NCBI GenBank assembly: GCA_025055255.1
Contig: JANWYI010000006.1
Location: 38,595 to 102,594, forward strand
Origin: Anaerolineae bacterium
GTDB taxonomy: Bacteria > Chloroflexota > Anaerolineae > Aggregatilineales > UBA2796
Direction of reading: 5' to 3'
Length of the DNA: 64,000 bases
Shown here: positions 42,958 to 51,202 of the stretch, piece by piece
How the letters are laid out: every line of letters begins with the position of its first letter
How positions within the stretch are numbered: position 1 is the first letter of the stretch
Translations under genes and position numbers: made by a program
Notes under the pieces: model-generated
Told to the model about the DNA's origin: nothing
Seen by the model: only the letters and a program-made list of their open reading frames with translations
Databases searched by the model: none

Positions 42958-43625
42958 GCGTCAAAGTGATCTCAGTTCTGGAAAACATTTTGCAGGCGAA
43001 CGATCAGATTGCAGCGGAAAACCGCGCGCGGCTAGATGCAGCAGGCGTCTACGCAATCAACCTGATGTCTGCGCCGGGCGCTGGCAAGACGGCGCTGATT
43101 GAGCAAACGTTGCGCGCTCTAACTCCGCAAGTGCGCATCGGCATGATCAACGGCGATACAACGGCTGCCAGTATGGACGCTGAGCGCGGCGCACAGGCAG
43201 GCGCAATGGCTGTACACATCAACACAGGTGGAAACTGTCACCTCGAAGCGCACATGGTGCGTCAAGCGCTCTCCGCGCTCGACCTGAGCACACTTGACCT
43301 GCTGATCGTGGAAAATGTGGGCAATTTGGTCTGTCCAGCCGGCTGGGACTTGGGCACTCACGCGCGCGTGATGATAGCGAGCGTCACGGAAGGCGATGAC
43401 AAGCCTTACAAGTATCCGAGCATGTATCGCGCAGCGGACGTGCTGATCTTGAATAAGATTGACCTATTGCCGTATCTTCAGTTCAACCTAGACTATTATT
43501 TGCGAGGTGTGCGCCTGCTGAAGCCTGAGATACAAGTCTTTCAGGTCTCATGCCGCACAGGCGAAGGCATTTCCGCATGGATAGACTGGCTGCGCGAGTG
43601 CGTCAGCTCAAAACGGCTGACCTGA
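42954..43625 (+). CDS. hypB: Hydrogenase nickel incorporation GTPase HypB
   Basis: The 223-residue GTPase has a P-loop (SAPGAGKTALI), INGDTTAASMDAERG, the metal-site region INTGGNCHLEAHMV, VENVGNLVCPAGWDLG and NKIDLLPY. It lacks the His-rich N-terminal nickel-storage segment of some homologues. It is translationally coupled to hypA, and 9 bases before the next gene. Confidence 0.95.
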   Translation: MSVKVISVLENILQANDQIAAENRARLDAAGVYAINLMSAPGAGKTALIEQTLRALTPQVRIGMINGDTTAASMDAERGAQAGAMAVHINTGGNCHLEAHMVRQALSALDLSTLDLLIVENVGNLVCPAGWDLGTHARVMIASVTEGDDKPYKYPSMYRAADVLILNKIDLLPYLQFNLDYYLRGVRLLKPEIQVFQVSCRTGEGISAWIDWLRECVSSKRLT

Positions 43626-43634
43626 GCAGGCTAT

Positions 43635-44021
43635 ATGCGCCGCTTCACGCTTGTGCTGTTGGTAGGAATGCTGATCGGCATTGGCATCGGTTTGACGCTC
43701 GGTTGGCTCGTCCTACCTGCACCAGAGAGCGCTAGTCCGCTCAATCGGCTGGCACGCCGTCACCAAGAGGAGTTTGCGTTGATGGTGGCGGCTGCTTATG
43801 AGGTAGATAACGATCTGAGCGCGGCAATTGAGCGCCTGCGCTTGCTCGGCATGGCTGATCCGTTCACCTACATGCGCGACTTCACAGAGCGCTTCATCTT
43901 GCAAGCAGGTGTCGCGCGTGAGCGTGAGGCACGCCTGCTGGTGCAGCTCTCCTGCGCTATGGGCTTGTGCACTGAGCCAATGCAGCCGTTTCTGCTGCCA
44001 GCAGCCTCATCAGGATCGTAA
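43635..44021 (+). CDS. Membrane-anchored protein, paralogue of the next gene
   Basis: The 128-residue product has one N-terminal membrane helix (LVLLVGMLIGIGIGLTLGWLVL) followed by a helical domain with EFALMVAAAYEVDNDLSAAIERLRLLGMAD. The arrangement of helix plus AY..D..L..A..RL..L is shared with the protein encoded next. I do not recognise the family. It sits 9 bases after hypB. Confidence 0.75.
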   Translation: MRRFTLVLLVGMLIGIGIGLTLGWLVLPAPESASPLNRLARRHQEEFALMVAAAYEVDNDLSAAIERLRLLGMADPFTYMRDFTERFILQAGVAREREARLLVQLSCAMGLCTEPMQPFLLPAASSGS

Positions 44022-44023
44022 TC

Positions 44024-44881
44024 ATGCGCTCAAATGTGCTGCTCTGGGCAATTCCGCTCTTGCTGGGCGTGCTGATCGGCGTCATTCTCGGTCTGTTCTA
44101 CGCGCTGCGCATTGATCCGCGCGTGATCACTGACGTCAACTTTGCACAGCTGACCGAAGGCGACAAGCGCAACGTCATGATCTTGATCAGCCTCGCCTAT
44201 GCCCAAGATCGGCGCATTGAGGTCGCTGCGCAGCGCCTGCTCAGCCTTGACAAGGATTGGCAAGCTGTGGCTGATGCTGCTTGTGAACTAGCTCAAACAG
44301 GCTATGCCAGCACGAATACAGGCTTGCGCGCCATTCGCAGCATGGTCGAGTTGGCAGGCTCGCAGGGCTACAGCGGCTGTGCCTCTGCCTTGATTCCAGT
44401 CTACACAGCAACGCCACGTCCAAGTCCAACGCCGCGCCCAACCGCTACGCCGACTCGTCCGCCTGTGCCGACTAAAACGCCCACTGAGCCGCCGCCTGAC
44501 ACACCCATTCCGCTTGCCCTGCAGGTCACGCCGACGCCGCGCGGCGAATTCGTCGTAGCAAATATTGTGCCATTCTGCGATCCACGTCTGCCTGCCCTGA
44601 TTGAGTTCTCTGTGCGCGACGCTGATGGCAACGGCATCCCTGCTGTAGCAATTGAGGTTCGTTCAGGCAACCTGCGCCAACGCCTGTTCACAGGCTTGAA
44701 GCCTGAGCGCGATCTCGGCTACGCTGACTTCCAAATGACGCCCGATGAAATCTACCGCGCTGAGTTGCCGTCACTGAGCGAGCCGACGCGTCCGCTTGAA
44801 GCAAGCGCTTGCACAGCGCAAGACGGCAGGCGGACGCGCACCAGCTACCGCGTTATCTTTCAGCGCGTCCGTCAACCTTAG
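44024..44881 (+). CDS. Membrane-anchored protein with Pro/Thr linker and C-terminal beta domain
   Basis: The 285-residue product repeats the layout of its neighbour: an N-terminal helix (LLWAIPLLLGVLIGVILGLFY) and MILISLAYAQDRRIEVAAQRLLSLD. It then adds a Pro/Thr linker (about residues 125-170) and a C-terminal ~100-residue domain with two cysteines and an Ig-like beta pattern (ALIEFSVRDADGNGIPAVAIEVRSG). The soluble part should be outside the membrane. It is 2 bases after the paralogue and 9 bases before the methyltransferase gene. Confidence 0.75.
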   Translation: MRSNVLLWAIPLLLGVLIGVILGLFYALRIDPRVITDVNFAQLTEGDKRNVMILISLAYAQDRRIEVAAQRLLSLDKDWQAVADAACELAQTGYASTNTGLRAIRSMVELAGSQGYSGCASALIPVYTATPRPSPTPRPTATPTRPPVPTKTPTEPPPDTPIPLALQVTPTPRGEFVVANIVPFCDPRLPALIEFSVRDADGNGIPAVAIEVRSGNLRQRLFTGLKPERDLGYADFQMTPDEIYRAELPSLSEPTRPLEASACTAQDGRRTRTSYRVIFQRVRQP

Positions 44882-44890
44882 GAGCAACCT

Positions 44891-45685
44891 GTGGCAGCAT
44901 CAACCTATGAGCAAACGCGCCAAGCCTGGCGCAACATCTGGCAGGAGACTGACTTTGCCCGTGAGTTAGCGACGTTAGATTATCCGCGCGCACGTGAGCT
45001 GCTCAACTTATACTTGCCGTATCTTGATCGCACGTTGCCTGTGCTGGAAGCAGGTTGCGGACCTGGTCATGTTGTTTACCACTTGCGTCAACATGGCTAT
45101 GCGGCGCTAGGTCTAGACTACGCGCCAGAGGCGCTTTTGCCGACTCGCGCGCAATTCCCTGACTTGCCGCTGCACCTCGGTGACGTGCATCATTTGCCAT
45201 ATGCGGCGAACAGCTTCGGCGCATATCTCTCCTTTGGCGTCGTGGAGCATTTCGAGGAAGGTCCGGTAGGCGCGCTGCGCGAGGCATTTCGCGTCCTGAA
45301 GCCAAAAGGTATCCTCGTGCTGACCACGCCGACGCCAAATTTCGTGGACGCGCTACGCAAGCTCGCAGATCGGTTGATTTCGGCGCGGCGCTCGCGTCCG
45401 CCGCGTGCTGAGTACTATGAGACTGCCTACACAGGTGCGCAACTGGCTGAGTTTTGCCGCTCAGTCGGCTTCTGTGTGTTGAAAGTAGTGCCGTATTCGC
45501 ACAGCTTCACATTTTACGGCTTGCATCGCATCTTTCGCGGCAAGGGCTATTACCAGACCTCAGGTCTAGCAGAGCTGATGGGCAAACTTGGACGACTAAT
45601 TGCGCCGCAGTGGACTGCTTTTGCAGTGCTCGTCATCGCCCAGAAGCCGTTGCCTAGCGAATCGTGCGCTTCCACTGATCCTTGA
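44891..45685 (+). CDS. SAM-dependent methyltransferase
   Basis: The 264-residue class I methyltransferase has motif I VLEAGCGPGHVVYHLRQ, motif II region GLDYAPEALL, and LHLGDVHHLPYAANSFGAYLSFGVVEHF. It starts at GTG with AGGAG six bases upstream. Substrate unknown. It is the last gene of the run beginning at hypA, and its end overlaps the convergent hydrolase gene by 32 bases. Confidence 0.88.
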   Translation: MAASTYEQTRQAWRNIWQETDFARELATLDYPRARELLNLYLPYLDRTLPVLEAGCGPGHVVYHLRQHGYAALGLDYAPEALLPTRAQFPDLPLHLGDVHHLPYAANSFGAYLSFGVVEHFEEGPVGALREAFRVLKPKGILVLTTPTPNFVDALRKLADRLISARRSRPPRAEYYETAYTGAQLAEFCRSVGFCVLKVVPYSHSFTFYGLHRIFRGKGYYQTSGLAELMGKLGRLIAPQWTAFAVLVIAQKPLPSESCASTDP

Positions 45686-46742
45686 ACTGCACGTTTGTCA
45701 GATCAGGCGCTTCTAAGAAGTCCACCAGCAAGCGATTAAACTTCGCTGTGATCTGCAGCATTGGGAAATGTCCAACAGCTGGCTCAATGAGCGGCAAGAA
45801 GTAGCCGCTCTGCTTGCCGCGATTGATGCGCTGGATGAGCGACTCGCTTGGCGGCGGCAATAAAGTGTCATCTTCGCCGTGCAGCAGCAGCGTTGGCGTC
45901 ATCAGGCGCTTCAGCTCAAGAGCCAAATTTTGCACACTTAGCGACTGAGCAGTTCGCATAAAAGCGATCTCATCAGCCTTGCCGACTTCTGTGCGCAGCA
46001 CCTCAAGGTCAGGTAAGTCGCGCGCAGCGTGCTTTGCCAACAGCGCCGTCGGCTTGGCTGAGGTAAGCGCAGCGAAAATTGGCGCAAAATCCTGTGACGG
46101 CGACTCAGGCGATGGTGTTGGCACAGTAGCGATTGAGAGCGGTAGCACAGGCGGCACGGGACGACTCTCAAGTGGCGGTTGCGTCTGCGGCGGCACAGAC
46201 TGCGCCTGCTGGAGTGCGCGAAACGGATTCGACGGCAGCGTCTCGCTTGTGGGGCTGTAAGTGACACTTGGCGGTTGTGCCACAGGCGCGCTCGGCTTTG
46301 GCTCAGCGGGTCTAGGTGGCGGCGCAATTGGACGTGGCTGCATCCCAGCAGGCAACTCATCGCCTAGACCGCCCATGTCCACCAAAGGCAAGCTGATTAG
46401 GAAGAGGCGATGTGTGAACTCAGGATATTGACGTGCGAAATTCAGGCAGACTGCAGCGCCCAGTGAATGCCCAACTAAGACTGCCTTGCGGATGCCCATG
46501 CTCTCGAAGAACTTATAGAGTAGGTTGACTTGGTCTTTGACAGCGTACTTGTTTGCGTCCTTGCCCGAATCGCCAAAGCCCCACAGATCAAGCGCGTAGG
46601 CACGATACTTGCCGCTGAGGTGTTGCATAGTCGGCACCCAGTAGCGCCATGAACCGAGCCAACCGTGCACCAAAATGACTGGACGACCGCGTCCAAGCGC
46701 CTCATAGTGAACCAAGTCGTTTTCAATCGTTATTGCGCTCAT
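45654..46742 (-). CDS. Alpha/beta hydrolase with Pro-rich insertion
   Basis: The 362-residue protein has the hydrolase core: HGWLGSWRYW, nucleophile GHSLGA, HGEDDTLLP acid region and a C-terminal GHFPML histidine. Between strand 6 and the lid, about residues 135-230, lies an ~80-residue insertion made almost wholly of Pro, Ser, Gln and Ala. That is unusual for a cytosolic hydrolase. The ATG at 46742 has AGAGGG five bases upstream. Confidence 0.85.
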   Translation of the reverse strand: MSAITIENDLVHYEALGRGRPVILVHGWLGSWRYWVPTMQHLSGKYRAYALDLWGFGDSGKDANKYAVKDQVNLLYKFFESMGIRKAVLVGHSLGAAVCLNFARQYPEFTHRLFLISLPLVDMGGLGDELPAGMQPRPIAPPPRPAEPKPSAPVAQPPSVTYSPTSETLPSNPFRALQQAQSVPPQTQPPLESRPVPPVLPLSIATVPTPSPESPSQDFAPIFAALTSAKPTALLAKHAARDLPDLEVLRTEVGKADEIAFMRTAQSLSVQNLALELKRLMTPTLLLHGEDDTLLPPPSESLIQRINRGKQSGYFLPLIEPAVGHFPMLQITAKFNRLLVDFLEAPDLTNVQFKDQWKRTIR

Positions 46743-46874
46743 GGCAACCCTCTGAGCACTCCGAGACGGGCAATGCTGCATTGCTCTCACAACTATAGCA
46801 CGCCTTTGCCAAAAAGAAAGGCTAGGTCAAGTTCCGACAGAGCGACGCAAGCGGCTTGCGGATGTATCTTTCTC

Positions 46875-46903
46875 TACACAGCAAAGCGAGAGTGCGCTAT
46901 AGT
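46875..46903 (+). promoter_or_regulatory. Promoter of the monooxygenase-like/dehydrogenase unit
   Basis: TACACA (46875-46880) and TATAGT (46898-46903) are 17 bases apart, about 40 bases before the ATG at 46944. Confidence 0.55.
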
Positions 46904-46943
46904 TGTTAGGCAAGATCCAGTAATTGAACAAAACAGGTACAGC

Positions 46944-47264
46944 ATGATCGTCGCGCTCGTCTCAATCCACGTAAAACCTGAGCATGTGCAGGCTTTTATC
47001 GCCGCCACACTGGAGAATGCCCGTCACAGCGTCCAAGAGGCAGGCGTTGCCCGCTTTGACTTTATTCAGCAGGAAGACGATCCGACGCGCTTCATGCTGA
47101 TCGAGGTCTTTCGTTCGCCTGAGGCGCAACAAGCACATCGTGAGACGGCGCATTACCTCATTTGGCGCGAGGCGGTTGCTGAGATGCTGGCAGAGCCGCG
47201 CGTCGGTGTGCGGTATGTGCCGATTTTCCCTGACCAAGCATTGTGGAAGTACCCTAATGCTTGA
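46944..47264 (+). CDS. Antibiotic-biosynthesis-monooxygenase (ABM)-domain protein
   Basis: The 106-residue dimeric ferredoxin-like domain shows VSIHVKPEHVQAFIAATLENARHSVQEAGVARFDFIQQ and RFMLIEVFRSPEAQQAHRETAHY, the pattern of LsrG/YgiN-type ABM proteins. Likely a small oxygenase or isomerase. It overlaps the dehydrogenase gene by 8 bases. Confidence 0.85.
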   Translation: MIVALVSIHVKPEHVQAFIAATLENARHSVQEAGVARFDFIQQEDDPTRFMLIEVFRSPEAQQAHRETAHYLIWREAVAEMLAEPRVGVRYVPIFPDQALWKYPNA

Positions 47265-48420
47265 GCGCTTCGAGTTCATGACAGCAGGGCGCATTATTTT
47301 TGGCAATGGCGTCCTGCGCGAGCTACCGAACCTTGCTAAGGCATTCGGCGAGCGCGCACTAGTTGTCACAGGCAGTGACGCGCAACGTGCAGCGCCTGTT
47401 CTTACTCTGTTGGAGGACGCTCACATTCGCTATCACGTCTTCAGTGTGAGCGGAGAGCCGACTGTTCAGACAGCGTGCAATGGCGTGGCACACGCGCGCA
47501 ATTTTGCGGCGCAGCTTGTGGTCGGCATTGGCGGCGGCGGCGCTCTGGACGCGGCAAAGGCAATTGCTGCATTGGCGACCAATCAAGGCGATCCGCTCGA
47601 CTACCTTGAGATTGTCGGCAAGGCACAACCATTGACCAATGCGCCGTTGCCGTACATCGCCATTCCGACAACTGCTGGCACAGGCTCTGAGGCGACGCGC
47701 AACGCTGTGCTGACAGCCGAAACGCAGCGTGTGAAAGTCAGTCTGCGCTCGCCATTGATGTTGCCGCGCATTGCTTTGATCGATCCGAGCTTGACGCACA
47801 GCCTGCCGCCGCACGTCACTGCCAGCAGCGGCTTGGACGCGCTGACACAGCTAATTGAGCCGTTTATTTGTCGCCGCGCCAATCCAATCACAGACGCGCT
47901 CTGCCGCGAAGGGATCACCAATGCGGCTTGGGCGCTGCCGCGCGCCTATGCTGATGGGAATGACGCTGAGGCGCGCGAGGCAATGGCGTATGCCAGCTTG
48001 TTCAGCGGCATAGCATTAGCGAATGCAGGTCTGGGCGTGGTGCATGGCTTTGCTGCGCCAATTGGCGGCATGTTCGGCGCGCCGCACGGCATGATCTGCG
48101 CTTGTCTGCTGCCGCACGGTATGGCGGCAAACGTACGCGCCTTGCGCGCTCAGGACGATGCTTTTGCGCGTGATCGGCTGATGCGCTTTGAAGAGATCGC
48201 CCTGCTGCTGGATGCCGAGTCGCCTGAGGCAGAAGCTGCTGTTGAGGCACTGCACGCCTTGTGCGCGCGCCTGAACGTGCCACGCCTGCGCGATCTCGGC
48301 GTGCCGCGCGAGGCATTCTCAGAGATTGTGCAGAAAGCCAAAGTCTCAAACAGCATGAAAGCAAATCCTGTCGCGTTGAGCGACTTTGAGCTACACGCCA
48401 TTCTCGACTCTGCTTGGTAA
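47257..48420 (+). CDS. Iron-containing alcohol dehydrogenase
   Basis: The 387-residue group III dehydrogenase has the N-terminal FGNGVLRELP, the NAD-binding GGGGALDAAKAIAAL, TAGTGSEATRNAVLT and the metal-binding histidines in GLGVVHGFAAPIGGMFGAPHG. Substrate could be an alcohol, lactaldehyde or maleylacetate-type acid. It starts at ATG 47257 inside the end of the ABM gene, so the two proteins probably act in one pathway. Confidence 0.9.
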   Translation: MLERFEFMTAGRIIFGNGVLRELPNLAKAFGERALVVTGSDAQRAAPVLTLLEDAHIRYHVFSVSGEPTVQTACNGVAHARNFAAQLVVGIGGGGALDAAKAIAALATNQGDPLDYLEIVGKAQPLTNAPLPYIAIPTTAGTGSEATRNAVLTAETQRVKVSLRSPLMLPRIALIDPSLTHSLPPHVTASSGLDALTQLIEPFICRRANPITDALCREGITNAAWALPRAYADGNDAEAREAMAYASLFSGIALANAGLGVVHGFAAPIGGMFGAPHGMICACLLPHGMAANVRALRAQDDAFARDRLMRFEEIALLLDAESPEAEAAVEALHALCARLNVPRLRDLGVPREAFSEIVQKAKVSNSMKANPVALSDFELHAILDSAW

Positions 48421-48450
48421 GCCCGTTTTGAGAGAGACGGAGAGCCGCAA

Positions 48451-49491
48451 ATGTCCCAACTTGCGTCTGAGACGCCGCGCCGCGCTGTGTCACGTTCGGT
48501 CAGCCTGTATAGCCTGCTCTTAGTCGCCTTTTTGAGCAGCCGCGAGCGCCTGCCAGAGACCGATCTACCGCCTGTGGCGCTGCTGAACAGCCTGCTGCAC
48601 TTACTGTTGAAACCTGCTCTGCTCGGCGCGCCGCTCGCGCTGCTGAGCCGCCGTTGGCGCACTGCTGCGTTGCTGGCGCCGCTTGCCGCTGAATTCCTGC
48701 GGCACTACGGCGCGCAGTTGTGGCGCACAGTGCGTCCGCCACAGCCGATCCACTCGCCGCGCAGCTTGACAGCGCTGACTTACAACGTCCACAAAGAAGA
48801 TATTCACCTAGAGCCGATTTTGAACGTGATCCGCAGCGCAAATGCCGACGTGGTCGCCCTGCAAGAGCTGGGCAGCCGCGCCGCTGAGTGTTTTGAGCAA
48901 CAGCTTGCACACGAGTATCCCTATCGCAGTCTGCAGCCATACCCTGCTTTCCCAAGCGCAGGTCAGGGCATTTTGAGCCGCTTTCCGCTCAGCGACATTG
49001 TGTATTGGCGGCATGAGGGGATTGTCAACGCGCTCGGACATCAGCGCGCCACGCTCAGCGCACACGGCGTCCAAATTGCGCTCTACAACGTGCATCCTGT
49101 GCACCCAGGCATGGTCGGCAAGCTCTTCGACGCGCGTCCGCGCCAGTGGGAAATTGACCAGATCATGGCACGCCTTGCCGCTGAGCGGCGCTCAGTCTTG
49201 CTGCTTGGCGACTTCAATTTGACCGATCAAGCCGACGCTTACCGTCAAATTACGGCGCGCTACTATGACGTTTTCCGTCGAGTCGGCGCAGGCATGGGCT
49301 ACACCTTCCCTGCTTGGCGCTATCCACAAGCGCGCGACCTGACCAACGGCTTGCCGCTCGGCTGGTTGCCGCCGCTCTTCCGCATTGACTACGCCTTTGC
49401 CAGTGAAGGCATTCAAGCGCTGCAGGCGCGCGTCCTGCCTGACTCAGGTGGCTCGGATCACTTGCCGCTCTGGATTGAAGTCGCTATTTGA
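48451..49491 (+). CDS. Membrane-anchored endonuclease/exonuclease/phosphatase-family protein
   Basis: The 346-residue protein has hydrophobic N-terminal segments (about residues 10-85), then an EEP domain: LTYNVHKED, VVALQELGS (metal-binding Glu), LYNVHPVHPG, LLGDFNLTDQ and SDHLPLWIEV (catalytic Asp-His). Such domains cleave phosphodiesters in DNA or lipids. The membrane location suggests a lipid or extracellular substrate. Confidence 0.87.
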   Translation: MSQLASETPRRAVSRSVSLYSLLLVAFLSSRERLPETDLPPVALLNSLLHLLLKPALLGAPLALLSRRWRTAALLAPLAAEFLRHYGAQLWRTVRPPQPIHSPRSLTALTYNVHKEDIHLEPILNVIRSANADVVALQELGSRAAECFEQQLAHEYPYRSLQPYPAFPSAGQGILSRFPLSDIVYWRHEGIVNALGHQRATLSAHGVQIALYNVHPVHPGMVGKLFDARPRQWEIDQIMARLAAERRSVLLLGDFNLTDQADAYRQITARYYDVFRRVGAGMGYTFPAWRYPQARDLTNGLPLGWLPPLFRIDYAFASEGIQALQARVLPDSGGSDHLPLWIEVAI

Positions 49492-49498
49492 GAGGTGA

Positions 49499-51109
49499 AT
49501 GGACGTGACCTACACTATCTTCGTCACAACTACGCTCACAGGTGAGGCGCTTGATTTCTTGCGGCGCACTGAAGGGATCGAGGTGCGCATTTTGCCGCCA
49601 AATCGGGCAGAGGTGCTGAGGCTGATTGGCGAAGCAGACGGGCTGATCATTCGTGATGAGCTAGAGATAGATGCTGAGCTGCTAGCAAGCGCCAAGCGCC
49701 TGAAAGTCGTTGGGCGTGTCGGAGTCGGCTTGGCAGGCATTGACATCGAGGCGGCAACGGCGCGCGGCGTGATGGTCATGCACACGCCGGGCGTCAACGC
49801 CATCTCAACAGCCGAATACACTTTCGCGCTGATGCTGGCATTGGCACGCCAAGTGGTCGCGGCGCACACTGAGCTGGGACGCGGCTTGTGGCTGCGGCAA
49901 GCGCATATTGGCGTAGAGCTGTACGGCAAGGTGCTGGGAATCATCGGCATTGGGCGCGTTGGACGGCGTGTGGCAGAGCGCGCGATTGCTTTCGGCATGG
50001 ACGTGATCGCTTACGATCCGTACGTGGCAGAGGCACAAATCGCTGACCTGCGCGTCAAGCTCGTCGGCTTTGAGGAATTATTGCGCCGCAGCGATTTTAT
50101 CAGCGTCCACTGCGCCTACACACCAGAGACAGCCAATCTGCTCAATGCCGAGGCATTTAAACACATGAAAGCAGGCGCGCGACTGATCAACGTGGCGCAT
50201 GGCGGCGTGGTCAATGAAGCAGCGCTTGCTGCAGCGCTGCGCAGCGGTCGCTTGAGCGGCGCCGCACTGGATGTTTTCGCTAGTGAGCCGCCGACTGACT
50301 CGCCGCTCATCGGCTTGCCAAATGTCATTCACACGCCGCACATGGGCGACGCGACGCTTGAGGCACAGCGCGACCTGAGCATCCAAATCGCGCGCCAAGT
50401 CTGCGACGCGCTCTTCGGCGTGGATTATCGCAACATTGTCAACATGCCATTCATGCCCGGACGCGCTTTTGACGCGATGCAGCCTTATTTACAGTTGGCT
50501 GAGCGCATCGGCGCGCTGCATCACTATCTCGCGCGCGGGCGCATTCGGCGCGTCGCTGTTGAGTACAAAGGTGAAGAGTTAGACGGTCTGGTCAAACCAT
50601 TGACGGTTGCGCTGCTCAAGGGCATGTTGGCGCCCGTCCTCGGCGAGAGTGTCAACTACATCAATGCGCCGCTCGTGGCAATGGAGCGCGGCATTCACGT
50701 CACGCAGACCAAAGGCTTGGACGTGGTGGACTACACCAACTTGGTCTCTTGCCAAGTCCACTGGGAAGGCGGCGGCGGTCAGGTGATCAGCGGCGCGCTC
50801 TTCAATCGGCGTGAGCCACGCATTGTACAGATTGACGAATACCGCAGCGACTTTGTGCCGAGCGGCATCCTGCTCATCTTCGGCAGCTACGACGTGCCGG
50901 GCGTGATCGGCAAAGTCGGCACGCTGCTGGGCAATAACGGCATCAACATTGCGGCATGGCGCACTGGTCGCAAGACTAAAGGCGGTCAGACGCTGACTGT
51001 GTTAACGCTCGATCAGCCGATGCCCGATGATCTGCTGGAGCGTTTCCGCGCCTTGGACTTTGTGCGGCATGCCACACAGGTCAACTTGCCCGAACTCGCC
51101 CAAAGCTAG
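49499..51109 (+). CDS. serA: D-3-phosphoglycerate dehydrogenase
   Basis: The 536-residue enzyme has the long SerA layout: substrate/NAD domains with VVGRVGVGLAGIDIEAA, GKVLGIIGIGRVGRRVAERA, the catalytic Arg/Glu/His set and HTPHMGDATLEAQ. An intervening domain and a C-terminal ACT domain (LLIFGSYDVPGVIGKVGTLLGNNGINIAAWRTGR) for serine feedback follow. It catalyses the first step of serine synthesis. ATG 49499 lies very close to its GAGGTGA; GTG 49505 is an alternative. Confidence 0.96.
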   Translation: MDVTYTIFVTTTLTGEALDFLRRTEGIEVRILPPNRAEVLRLIGEADGLIIRDELEIDAELLASAKRLKVVGRVGVGLAGIDIEAATARGVMVMHTPGVNAISTAEYTFALMLALARQVVAAHTELGRGLWLRQAHIGVELYGKVLGIIGIGRVGRRVAERAIAFGMDVIAYDPYVAEAQIADLRVKLVGFEELLRRSDFISVHCAYTPETANLLNAEAFKHMKAGARLINVAHGGVVNEAALAAALRSGRLSGAALDVFASEPPTDSPLIGLPNVIHTPHMGDATLEAQRDLSIQIARQVCDALFGVDYRNIVNMPFMPGRAFDAMQPYLQLAERIGALHHYLARGRIRRVAVEYKGEELDGLVKPLTVALLKGMLAPVLGESVNYINAPLVAMERGIHVTQTKGLDVVDYTNLVSCQVHWEGGGGQVISGALFNRREPRIVQIDEYRSDFVPSGILLIFGSYDVPGVIGKVGTLLGNNGINIAAWRTGRKTKGGQTLTVLTLDQPMPDDLLERFRALDFVRHATQVNLPELAQS

Positions 51110-51133
51110 TCTGTACGACCTTAGCAAGCCCTA

Positions 51134-51162
51134 TTGCATGCCGCTTAAATTGGCTGTAAAAT
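51134..51162 (+). promoter_or_regulatory. Promoter of the DnaB-like gene
   Basis: TTGCAT (51134-51139) and TAAAAT (51157-51162) are 17 bases apart. Transcription near 51169 makes the in-frame ATG at 51161 impossible as a start. Confidence 0.65.
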
Positions 51163-51202
51163 GTATGGAGAGTTCACAACTGTAGCAGGCGAGCAAAAGT
51201 TA

